DNA from: a virus | Virus record (IMG/VR): IMGVR_UViG_3300017735_000041 | Span: 1-35,447 of that record | Length of the DNA: 35,447 nucleotides | Direction: 5' to 3' (one strand) | Shown here: piece by piece, positions 1-8,500 of the stretch | Position numbering within the stretch: the stretch's first letter is position 1 | Layout: the number at the start of each line of letters is the position of its first letter | Made by a program: the position numbers and the translations under genes | The notes under the pieces: generated by a model | Databases searched by the model: none | What the model was told of the DNA's origin: nothing | What the model saw: only the letters and a program-made list of their open reading frames with translations

Positions 1-26
1 AGCTAGATGGGTTGAAATTATCTAAT

Positions 27-58
27 CCGAAGTGGTCTTTCCGCTTCGGGTTTTTTTT
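27..58 (+). terminator. Rho-independent terminator
   Basis: A 9-bp stem (27-35 with 41-49, one G-U pair) closes a 5-nt loop and is followed by eight T. It ends a plus-strand unit that begins left of the window and isolates the glycosyltransferase gene from it. Confidence 0.85.
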
Positions 59-83
59 GTCTAGAATTAATTAAGTCAGTTTG

Positions 84-89
84 TATAAT
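84..89 (+). promoter_or_regulatory. TATAAT box before glycosyltransferase start
   Basis: A perfect TATAAT lies 6 nt before the ATG at 96, just after a terminator. No convincing -35 hexamer is present at the usual distance. If this is a -10 element, transcription would begin at or next to the start codon, giving a nearly leaderless mRNA. The same arrangement recurs before the gene at 1633. Confidence 0.4.
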
Positions 90-95
90 AGCACA

Positions 96-1187
96 ATGAA
101 TTCACTTATAGTAGAAGCTCCAATTAACTCCCTTTCCTTCGGAAACGTTTCGTATAATATACTTCGCGAACTTTGGCGTAAGAATATTAATGTGATGTGG
201 TTTCCTAAATCAGGCAATTCATCGCTTGAATCCTTTGACAAGAGTGATTCAAAATTTGTAGAATGGTTACAGGATTCAGCAAATAACGCCAACAAGAGAA
301 TCAAACCCGATATGCCAACTTTTCAACTTTGGCACTTGAACGGTTCTCAATCTAGAATTGGTGCAACTCAAAATCTTTATACTTTTTATGAATTAGATCA
401 ACCGACGGAACAAGAAATTAATCTAGCTAAATTTCAAAACAAAGTTTGGTTTTCTAGCAACTACGCCGCAGAAGCCTTCAAGAAGCATGGCGTAAATACA
501 GATGTGCTTCCCTTGGGGTTCGATGAAGACTTTTGTAAAACAAATAAGCAATATCTAAATCCAGATATAGTCCATTTTGGATTAATGGGGAAGTTTGAGA
601 AAAGAAAACATACCGAAAAAATTATTCAACTCTGGTTAAAAAAGTATGGAAACAATAATAATTATCAATTAAGCGTTTGCGTAACGAATCCATTCTTCAA
701 GAAAGAAGAAATGGAAAATATTTTAAGCAATTGTCTAGGCGGTAAAAGATATACAAATATTAATTTCTTACCTCATCTTAAAACAAACTCTGAGGTAAAC
801 GACCTACTTAATGCAATTGATATAGATCTTACTGGATTAAGCGGGGCTGAAGGTTGGAATCTACCAGCTTTTAATGCTACCTGTTTAGGTAAATGGTCAA
901 TTGTGTTAAATGAAACCGCCCATAAGGATTGGGCTGACAATGATAATTCTATTTTAGTTGATTCAAACGGAATTCAATCGTGTTACGATGATAAGTTTTT
1001 TAAAAAAGGTTCTCCATTTAATCAGGGAAATATATTCACTTGGGATAGTGACATTGTGTCTCAAGCTATGGATTTAGCTGTCTCAAAAAAGGGACAACTT
1101 AACACTAATGGAGAGCTTCTAAAAGATAAATTTTCTTACAGTCGCTCTGTAGACCGCTTACTTAAAGGGATTGAAGGGATGTCTTAA
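96..1187 (+). CDS. GT-B fold glycosyltransferase (GT4-like)
   Basis: A 363-residue protein that probably transfers a sugar from a nucleotide-sugar donor, acting in the infected cell's cytoplasm. The C-terminal half contains SGAEGWNLPAFNA (about residues 249-261), the counterpart of the E-G-x-x-x-P donor-binding motif of GT4-type enzymes. It is preceded by an HFGLMGKFEKRK segment typical of the second Rossmann domain, where a strand leads into a basic residue pair. No signal peptide or membrane segment is visible. I chose the ATG at 96 over an in-frame TTG at 81, because the TTG would place the TATAAT box inside the gene. It heads a two-gene unit with the Hsp20 gene, between two terminators. 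Phage glycosyltransferases modify phage DNA, virion proteins or host surface glycans; nothing here shows which. The family call is fairly secure and the substrate unknown. Confidence 0.75.
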   Translation: MNSLIVEAPINSLSFGNVSYNILRELWRKNINVMWFPKSGNSSLESFDKSDSKFVEWLQDSANNANKRIKPDMPTFQLWHLNGSQSRIGATQNLYTFYELDQPTEQEINLAKFQNKVWFSSNYAAEAFKKHGVNTDVLPLGFDEDFCKTNKQYLNPDIVHFGLMGKFEKRKHTEKIIQLWLKKYGNNNNYQLSVCVTNPFFKKEEMENILSNCLGGKRYTNINFLPHLKTNSEVNDLLNAIDIDLTGLSGAEGWNLPAFNATCLGKWSIVLNETAHKDWADNDNSILVDSNGIQSCYDDKFFKKGSPFNQGNIFTWDSDIVSQAMDLAVSKKGQLNTNGELLKDKFSYSRSVDRLLKGIEGMS

Positions 1188-1219
1188 TATTGGCATGGGC
1201 TTTGCAAAAGAGGAAGTCT

Positions 1220-1585
1220 ATGTATTCAAACTTATTAAATCAAATTGAAAGTGCCTTTTATGAAGGTCTTAGCGATAACTCTTTCCAAAAACACGGAAAA
1301 GGTTATGTCGGTCCATCAGAGATTGAAGATGAAGAAAATCACTACCTAGTAAAAAAGGTTATTGTCGGATTTGATTCAAAAGAAATTACTGCAAATGTTC
1401 GCAAAAGCGTTTTAAAGGTTTCAGTTAATGATGATAAAGGTAAGCTCAGTGAAGTCCTTAGCTTAAGGATTGATAACGATAGTATTGATGTTACTAAAAT
1501 TTCATCTAACCTTAAAAATGGAATTCTTAAAATAAAACTTCCGAAATCAGAAAACTCTAAAACTGTTAAAATTCCAGTAGAATAA
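1220..1585 (+). CDS. Small heat shock protein (Hsp20/alpha-crystallin family)
   Basis: A 121-residue cytoplasmic holdase-type chaperone by family. The C-terminal two thirds form an alpha-crystallin domain: a VKKVIVGF strand, the edge strand VLKVSVND, and the diagnostic GILKIKLPK near the end, matching the G-V-L-x-L-x-x-P-K signature. The protein ends in IPVE, consistent with the C-terminal I-x-I/V anchor of sHSP oligomers. I chose the ATG at 1220 because AGAGG lies five to six bases upstream; an in-frame TTG at 1190 would add ten residues without a ribosome-binding site. It follows the glycosyltransferase by 32 nt and ends at a terminator, so the two are probably co-transcribed. Hsp20 genes are known from T4-like cyanophages, where a role in virion folding or host stress is supposed but not proven. 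Confidence 0.8.
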   Translation: MYSNLLNQIESAFYEGLSDNSFQKHGKGYVGPSEIEDEENHYLVKKVIVGFDSKEITANVRKSVLKVSVNDDKGKLSEVLSLRIDNDSIDVTKISSNLKNGILKIKLPKSENSKTVKIPVE

Positions 1586-1590
1586 ATTAA

Positions 1591-1622
1591 AGCCCTCGAT
1601 TGAAAATGTCGGGGGCTTTTTT
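1591..1622 (+). terminator. Rho-independent terminator after Hsp20
   Basis: The stem 1591-1599 pairs with 1609-1617 (one G-U pair) around a 9-nt loop and is followed by a T-tract to 1622. The T-tract runs straight into a TATAAT box for the next gene. Confidence 0.85.
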
Positions 1623-1627
1623 ATAAT
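1622..1627 (+). promoter_or_regulatory. TATAAT box before gene at 1633
   Basis: TATAAT ends 5 nt before the ATG at 1633 and overlaps the terminator T-tract. No ribosome-binding site fits in between. Spacing resembles that at 84-96, so a very short or absent leader is possible. Confidence 0.35.
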
Positions 1628-1632
1628 TAATT

Positions 1633-2046
1633 ATGCCACTATACTTATATGAAAATAAAGAGACTGGAGAGGTCTTAGAGGTCCTACAAGGGATGAACGA
1701 TACTCATGAGTACCAAGGCGAGGATGGTTCAGAAGAAGGCTTATGGAGGCGTGTATACGTTAACCCTAACATGTCTACAGACACCAAGCTAGATCCTTTT
1801 AGCGAATCTTCATTCAGAGCTTCAACTGTAGGTAAGAACGATACCTACGGAGAGCTCTTTGAGCGTAGCGCTGAAGCGTCTGAAATGAGAGCACAACAAG
1901 CTGGTGGAATTGACCCAGTAAAGCAAAAATCGTACGAGGACTACAGGAATAAGACAAATGGAAAACTACACCCACGAGAACAAAAGGAAAAATTTAGTAA
2001 GGCCGTAGAAAAAGCTAACAAAGCTGGAATTAATGTTGAGCTTTAA
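1633..2046 (+). CDS. Small phage protein with FmdB-like N-terminus
   Basis: A 137-residue hydrophilic protein. It opens MPLYLYENKETGEVLEV, which has the length and strand pattern of the N-terminus of FmdB-type zinc-ribbon proteins, but there is no cysteine in the whole protein, so it cannot bind zinc in the usual way. The rest is charged and probably helical, with a lysine- and glutamate-rich tail (HPREQKEKFSKAVEKANKAG). The start is fixed by the upstream terminator and TATAAT box. Its stop codon overlaps the stop of the convergent tube-like gene (2043-2046), so no terminator separates them. I cannot assign a function. Similar short proteins occur in T4-like marine phages as hypothetical proteins, from general knowledge rather than a search. 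Confidence 0.7.
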   Translation: MPLYLYENKETGEVLEVLQGMNDTHEYQGEDGSEEGLWRRVYVNPNMSTDTKLDPFSESSFRASTVGKNDTYGELFERSAEASEMRAQQAGGIDPVKQKSYEDYRNKTNGKLHPREQKEKFSKAVEKANKAGINVEL

Positions 2047-4508
2047 CTAAAAACAAGATTAGAAAATTCTGACCTAATAAGACCATTTAAATCAAGAAAC
2101 GGATAATCCGTATCTTCTCCAGGTACAAGTGGTAAGCTACTTTGAACTGGATTTATTGGTGTAAATGTGGCATGGGAAGTTCTAAAATCTGACAATATCC
2201 AATAGCTACCCCCCCAACCAATACGGACGTCCCCTGCTGAATTAGTATATCTAGGTTTTCCATTTGACATCTGTAGAAATTCAAAAACAATAGAATCATA
2301 TGTAAAGCTAGTAACTGAGCCCCCATTTGCTACAGCTGAATTAATGAAGTCATTTAACTCGAAGGTAAAGGCTAAATCAGCAACAACATCTGATTGAATT
2401 GAAGAATTATAATTTTGTGATGATAATTTAGCATCTTTAATTTTAAAATTAAAATTATCACCAACGTCATTTTTTCCACTAATATACAAATCATAGTCTT
2501 CGTCAGAATTTAAAAAATCTTTTAAATTTGACCTGTCTCCATCTACTTCGAAATTAGATACTCGATTGGAAAAACTAAATGTGCTTTCAGAGGGAAATAA
2601 TGCTTTTCTTTTTACTGGATATTTTTTGCCTAAACTATAAATTGTTTTTCTTGGAATTGGTAAACTTAAATTAAAATCTTGAATAGAATCAGATTGAACC
2701 AAAAAATTTCCGACAGATCCACTACCACTTATTATTACGTTAGTTGAGTAATGTGGAATAATATTATTAGAGCTACTTGAATAATATTTATGTACTCCAG
2801 ATATGCTTGTAGTTAAAGTTTGATTTTGTATTCCAGTCAAGTCAAATGATGGAACACTTACATCATTATATATTAAATCATTAGAACTTGTTTTATGAGG
2901 ATTAGTTTGTTCAGCCTGAACATTGCTAGCAGTAAAGGAATATGTGGATCGCATTAAACCATTAATGGATTGAGAAATATTCACATTATTTAAAAAACAG
3001 TTTCCAAAAGATAAAAATTGACCAAAAGATGCTCGATTATTTTCTGGAAGACTTTCATCGTTCCAACCAACAACAACATCTTCATCTCCTTCATTCCAAT
3101 CATCTACAAAAAACGCTATTGGATTTGAAGCTTCTATTTTATATAGTAATCCATCTGTTAAGTCGTTGGCTGGATATTCAACTGGAGTAAATCCAGTTCT
3201 ATGGGGGCTGGTTTTTGATCCATTTAAATTTATACTATGTTGAACATACCAATTATCTCCACTCCAGTATGATATTTCCACATCTGTATTAGAATAAGGT
3301 GCAACAATTTCCCAGTCATCTGCATCTAGAGTTCCGTCAGCATAGCCATCGCCAGCAAATGCAAAATATTTTGAAAGTTTAGAAAATCCAATATGACCAG
3401 CCTTACTTGATCCATCTCCATCAGCTATATCAGTTGCAAAAGCTCCTAATGAATCTTCTACATTAGAAGGCTTATAGAATATGTCTGGAGTTTGACCAAC
3501 AATATTTGATTCTAAGTGATTTCTTCTTCTATATACATCCTGTTCGGCTGGGGCCATAATCTGTGCGTCTACAGCGCTGTTTGAATCTACAGCACAGATT
3601 ATATTTTTATTTGCATTTAATGTTAATACTGCTTGATCAATATCAATATTAGAACCTAAATTATCTTCAATTGTATGCTTTAACTGTTCACCAGCATTTA
3701 ATGTAAAAGTGCCGCTTGGGGTGCTGTTTATTCCAGATCGACCTCTACCACCTGATCCAATTTTTGATCTCTCCCAATGTAAATCTACAGTGGTATTATC
3801 TTCTAATCCTAACATAAAAATATTATGTCTCGGCTCTCTTCCAAAGAAACTCCCAAATTGCTTTCCACTTAAACTCATTGGTACCAAGGCCTGGTTTGCT
3901 CCGTTACCAAATACATGAATTGGGTTATTGCCATAATACACTTTACCAGATTGTACATCTATATGAGCTGCTGTTGGATTTGCGTAAGGCCCACCGATTA
4001 TATTTCTACTAGAACCATCAAAATTTTCTTCGTAGATTATTGTTCCAGAACTTGGAGCAGCAAACCAACTCTGTCGCGCATCTGATAGACTTTTAAAGCA
4101 GTAATACTTAACCTCGTTAATTAATATATTTTTATCATATAAATCTTTTTTTGCGTCAGTTCCTCTTTCTGGACCGATATAAGCATAAAAATTTTTATCA
4201 GTATTTAAATTATCCCTAACTCCAGAACCGCTAATCAAAGAAGAAAATAAATTACCAAAATCTTCAAAAGTATTTACATTAAAATTTACATCTGGGGCAT
4301 TCCGATTTGAACTATCTATAATAGTCTTTGATCCTAGTGCTCCAACATTTTCCCTATTAATATCTACGGAAAAATCAATTCCTTGAACAAGGGGCAAAAA
4401 AGATAAATTTGATCCGCTATTTGATACAGAAGAATGAGCTGGCGCATCACTCTGTAGAAGGGCAATATTTTCGTATGTAATTATTTGTCTGTCTGGATTT
4501 ATAGCCAT
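2043..4508 (-). CDS. Mosaic tail protein with tube-like domains and a large insert
   Basis: An 821-residue probable virion protein. Residues 1-135 and about 490-735 resemble the tail tube protein at 15627: both have a strand-rich C-terminal unit with the pattern LSLPIPRKTIYSLGKK, a long variable hairpin, and DAKLSSQNYNSSIQSD (compare LKLDSQSFSSSIGPN). Between them lies a beta-rich region of about 350 residues (140-490) with YWSGDNWYV and a DDWNEGDE loop; it faintly recalls the IgGFc-binding-protein N-terminal domain, which is uncertain. The last 80 residues form a further small module with NGKPRYTN and IGWGGSYWILSD, a pattern I associate with repeated surface modules in aquatic proteins. It is the last gene of the tail unit, its ATG overlapping the preceding stop as TAATG. 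It is probably distal tail or tail decoration and may contact the host surface; the exact role is inferred. Confidence 0.65.
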   Translation of the reverse strand: MAINPDRQIITYENIALLQSDAPAHSSVSNSGSNLSFLPLVQGIDFSVDINRENVGALGSKTIIDSSNRNAPDVNFNVNTFEDFGNLFSSLISGSGVRDNLNTDKNFYAYIGPERGTDAKKDLYDKNILINEVKYYCFKSLSDARQSWFAAPSSGTIIYEENFDGSSRNIIGGPYANPTAAHIDVQSGKVYYGNNPIHVFGNGANQALVPMSLSGKQFGSFFGREPRHNIFMLGLEDNTTVDLHWERSKIGSGGRGRSGINSTPSGTFTLNAGEQLKHTIEDNLGSNIDIDQAVLTLNANKNIICAVDSNSAVDAQIMAPAEQDVYRRRNHLESNIVGQTPDIFYKPSNVEDSLGAFATDIADGDGSSKAGHIGFSKLSKYFAFAGDGYADGTLDADDWEIVAPYSNTDVEISYWSGDNWYVQHSINLNGSKTSPHRTGFTPVEYPANDLTDGLLYKIEASNPIAFFVDDWNEGDEDVVVGWNDESLPENNRASFGQFLSFGNCFLNNVNISQSINGLMRSTYSFTASNVQAEQTNPHKTSSNDLIYNDVSVPSFDLTGIQNQTLTTSISGVHKYYSSSSNNIIPHYSTNVIISGSGSVGNFLVQSDSIQDFNLSLPIPRKTIYSLGKKYPVKRKALFPSESTFSFSNRVSNFEVDGDRSNLKDFLNSDEDYDLYISGKNDVGDNFNFKIKDAKLSSQNYNSSIQSDVVADLAFTFELNDFINSAVANGGSVTSFTYDSIVFEFLQMSNGKPRYTNSAGDVRIGWGGSYWILSDFRTSHATFTPINPVQSSLPLVPGEDTDYPFLDLNGLIRSEFSNLVFS

Positions 4509-5542
4509 TAAAATTCTGGTGTTACAGGATGAACAATCTCAACAAATGTAGCTTCAATTGTGTTAGAGTCCTTATAATCAAAAGTATGTTTCCACGAAGG
4601 GCAGTAAAATACTTTATTTTCATTGATCAAACCCCCGCCGTAGTAATAAACAAATTTTCTATACCCAAGGTGGCTCTCCAGAAAATGCAATATAGAGTAA
4701 GTTTCTTTTTCGCTCCTATTACTAAACACAAGTGATAGTTGATCTATTCTGTTTTGATTACGCGATATGTTTAATTGTTGACTAAATGATCTTGTAAAAG
4801 AATTAATTCTAGTTTGATGTGAAATTGGCACAGAAGTTTGTTGATTTGGATCCCAAAAAAACACTCTCGTTGAATCTTCTGCTACTCCAGTATAAGTATT
4901 TAAGCCAGAAATAAGTGACTGGTTGATATTTTGATTCCTCGGCTCAGTTAAATAAAAATAATTATCAAAAACATTACTGTTTGCAGATCCAGTCTCCCCT
5001 GTGACTACGTCAAATTTATCAAAACTTAAATCAGAAGTGGGGAGTGTCCTGTCAGCGACAAAACCCATTCCATTTTGCAAAACAGGAGAAACTCTATTGT
5101 TGAACATGTTTACATTTAATTCGTAAACGCTATCATTGATTGCCTTAATGTCATAAGATTCAATTTGCGATCCACTAAAATTTTTGTAATAACCTGTATC
5201 TAAATTTATCTGAACTTTGTTTTTTGATTCTCCAAAATTAATACAATCTTCTATTCCAGAAAAAGCAGTATTTCCAGTAATCTCTCCAGTTGTGGCGTTT
5301 TCAATTCTTCTTAAAATACTTTTTGTAGTTTCTTTATTTCCTTGAAAAGAAAAACTCATTTTAGCTTTTATAGAATTAATACCGTTGGCCATAATAAATT
5401 CATTATAATTAGATCCGCGCCAAGAAGAATTAAATGCTTCAAATTGTATAGAGGATCCATAAATAGGTGATCCTGTAAATCCAAGCACACTGCCAGTTGT
5501 AATCGAATTACGATTATAATTAAATTTTTCTATAAAACTCAT
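4508..5542 (-). CDS. Minor tail protein with two gpM-like domains
   Basis: A 344-residue protein. The C-terminal part (about 225-344) has the layout of lambda gpM-type minor tail proteins: a strand with LSLVFSNRSEKET, a helix LHFLESHLGYRKF, then FYCPSWKHTF and a final strand ATFVEIVHP. The N-terminal part (about 30-160) repeats it: MSFSFQGNKETTKSILRRIE, then a strand region ending VYELNVNMFNNR. This looks like an internal duplication. Proteins of this family sit at the distal end of the tail next to the tape measure, which matches its place directly after the tape measure gene. The start is well supported: AGGAG at 5550-5554, inside the end of the tape measure gene, is 7 nt from the ATG. Its stop overlaps the next ATG. 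The tail-tip role is well grounded in family and position. Confidence 0.7.
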   Translation of the reverse strand: MSFIEKFNYNRNSITTGSVLGFTGSPIYGSSIQFEAFNSSWRGSNYNEFIMANGINSIKAKMSFSFQGNKETTKSILRRIENATTGEITGNTAFSGIEDCINFGESKNKVQINLDTGYYKNFSGSQIESYDIKAINDSVYELNVNMFNNRVSPVLQNGMGFVADRTLPTSDLSFDKFDVVTGETGSANSNVFDNYFYLTEPRNQNINQSLISGLNTYTGVAEDSTRVFFWDPNQQTSVPISHQTRINSFTRSFSQQLNISRNQNRIDQLSLVFSNRSEKETYSILHFLESHLGYRKFVYYYGGGLINENKVFYCPSWKHTFDYKDSNTIEATFVEIVHPVTPEF

Positions 5543-8500
5543 TTATTTTCTCCTAGTGAAAAGAGATCCAGAAACGCGCTTCTCCTCATTAATGACACCT
5601 ACAACTACATCCTTAATCCTCTTTGCGAATTCCTTTGTTTGGGTCGGATCTGCGCCGCCGTTTGAACTTTCATCAACAGAAGCGTCTCCCTTTTCCATGT
5701 TTATTGTTATGTTAACCTCTCCAACACTTTTTCCATCACCAGAAGACGAGTTGCTAGAATCAGATATTGCATTACCTGCAGCCCCCCCGTTTGAGTATCG
5801 CATCATGTTTATATCGTCTAAGTTTTGCTTGCCGACGCTGGAAGCCGCCGCAGAAGATAATACATACTCTCCACCCATGAGAAGGGCGTTAGTGTTTGAT
5901 CCAATTTCTCCGCCATTGGCTTTTCCTTGATAACCAGGAGGTAAAAATGGATTATTATCTATTAACGAATTACCTGTTTCAGGAGATGAAGTAGAAGTAG
6001 ATTTATTTTGAAATAATCCACCAAATGTACCCAATAGATTATCGCCCGCCTGCTGGGCGGTTGATGAATATGGCCCAAGTATATTACTATTTTTATATCC
6101 CGCAAATGGGGAGTTCTTTGGTCCCTGCATTGGAGCTTTGTTAAACATTCCCCCAAGTGCTCCCACTCCAGCGCTTACCCCAGCAGTTATAAAAGAGCCG
6201 ATGACTGCTTTTTTAAACATTTCGCTTCGAGCTTTTTTAGCCTCCCTAACCCTTTCTTCGTCTTGCAATTTTGCTAAATATAAATCATAAGCTTGTTCTT
6301 GGGCTTGCTTTAACGATCTTCTAGCTGGGCTATCTCTAAACCTACCAAAAGTCGTAAGTCTTGAGCTTTGAGTTTCTAAGTCTATAGAGGCGCTCGAGCC
6401 ACCAGATCTAATTACGTCCGTTGCTCCTGATGTGCTTTGTTGAAAAGCAAAATCTAATAAATTCTTTTTACCTATAATTGCTCCTTGGCCACGAGTCCCA
6501 GGAGTAAAAAACCCCCCAGGCTGAGCTGGTGAATCAGGTTGATATCCCGAGGCAAATCCCCCACTCTTCATTCCGCTTATTGAACTTGAATTTAATTGAT
6601 CTAAGAAACCCTTTCCGTATTTTTGTACTGCTGATTTTTTAATAACATATTCTCCACCAGTTAAAGCAGCTGGGATATCATCCCTCACTCCAGATCCTCC
6701 TGATACTATGCCTCCAGAATTAAATCCAAAAAAGTTTTTAATTTTATTACCTACACCGCTAAAAAATCCTCCGCCACCACTGCCGCCACCGCCAGTGATA
6801 CCTCCACTAATGCTGTTTATCAATCCGCCTCCGCCCGTGCCCTGGCCAAACAAAGCGTTAGTTGCTTGAGTGGCCAGTCTTTGATTTATTTGATTTTGCA
6901 ATTCTTGACCAAAATTTAAAGCGATCTGCAGAAAAGCGTCACCGACAGTATCATAAGCACCAGTCGCAAGATTATTAAACGTTTGGCTTAATGACTGTTC
7001 TAAATTGTTAGCTAAAATATTAGGCAGATTTTCCGCTTGGTCTATTAATTTTTGTTGCGCGTTCTGTGAATATTTAGCTAAACCCTTGTTGGCTTTTGCT
7101 GTCTCTATCGCTTGTTGTTTTCTAATTTCTAAAATTAGTTTGTCTTTTGTTAGGGCTTCTTCAAGCTGATCATTTTGGACCGTAGCTAACCTAACCTGTT
7201 CATCAAGATCGTCTACTTTTATGCCTTCTATTTTTGATATAGCTTTTTGTATTTCCTCAATAGATCCGTACTCACTAACTTGCGCTAAAATAATATCTAA
7301 TTTTTTCTTATCTATTGCTTTTAGACTTTTTTGAAGTTTTGCTTGTTCTATTAAAGATGTTCTTACTTTGAGTCTTTCTCTCCTAGCCTCGGTTTCTAGA
7401 TTATCGTTTTCGGAGGCAAAAGAAGACCTTGCTCTTTGAACGCTGCCCATTGGCGTTCTGTTCATTGTTGCTCTCATTGCAGATGTTCTTGCGGCAGATA
7501 TGTCTATTTGATTCCGTCTCCTTGAAGCGGCCATCGCTGCTTTTGTAGCAGCATCTCCAGCTGAGATTCTGTCTACTTTATCAGTAGCTTCCGTTGCTCC
7601 TTTTGCAAGTTTTTTAAGCATTTCATTATAAGCTTTTTCTATATCTATCTGAAATTGACTTAAACCTTGTGCTACTTTTTCGGAATCGCCCTTAACAATC
7701 CCATCCGAGAAATTCTCCCTCTGACCCTCAATTGTCTTTTCAAAAAAAGATGTTACCAGCTCATCTTGAGTAGCAAGAAATTCTTTCACAATTTTCGGGT
7801 CAACATTTTCTTGTCCAGAAAAACCAGCGATAATTTCGTCTACATCTTTAAAAAGACCAGTCGAAAAAGCTTCTAAAATAATATCTTTATCTCTAGTTTT
7901 GAAGTCTATGTTTCCGAAGTCTTGCGACCCAGTAAAACGTGCTGGACTAGGATCAAAACTAAACTTGTCCTTGTTTCCTACGCTGATGTCTCTCTTCGTG
8001 ATCGACGCGCCTTTTAATAAAGTTGAATTTTGTAAAGCTTTATTACCCTCAAGTATACCCGATAATCTTATTTCATCATCAGTCGCTCCCTTTAATATTG
8101 GTGTCGCAGCTTCTATACCCGCTCTTTCTCGTGCTGCTCGGACAGCCTCGGCTCTACTCTTAATGTTGCTGGTAACATCTTTGCCCTCTGTCCCTTTGCC
8201 AAGGCTACTTCCTGCTTCATTTATTTTTTGAGCCGCTAATTGAGTTTCGCTTGCCAATATACCAAGACCCTCTCCGAGGGTTTGAAACAAGCCCTTACCA
8301 GTAAGTAGCTTCATGGCTACACTTATACCTGTTAAACCCAAAGCGACTGGTCCAGCAACCCCTTTAAGTATTCCGAAAACTCTCGTTAAACCTTTAGTGC
8401 CCTTCCCCAACGCTGCTAGGCCTTTTATTCCTCCTTTGCCAGGACCGAAAACACCTAAAGGACTAGCTCCGACTGTCGACAGAACTAACATTGTATTAAT

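Noticed and set aside
1190-1219. A TTG start for the Hsp20 gene
   Set aside because: The ATG at 1220 has AGAGG at a normal distance, while the TTG has none, and the added residues are not Hsp20-like.
1633-2046. FmdB-type zinc-ribbon regulator
   Set aside because: The N-terminus looks alike, but there are no cysteines, so a zinc-binding regulatory role is not supported.
2159-2164. A GTGTAA on the plus strand inside the gene at 2043-4508
   Set aside because: It is inside a coding region, read in the opposite direction and not near a start codon, so it fits chance occurrence.
5962-6156. A 64-codon minus frame overlapping the end of the tape measure gene
   Set aside because: It lies out of frame within a continuous coding region and has neither leader motif nor recognisable domain.
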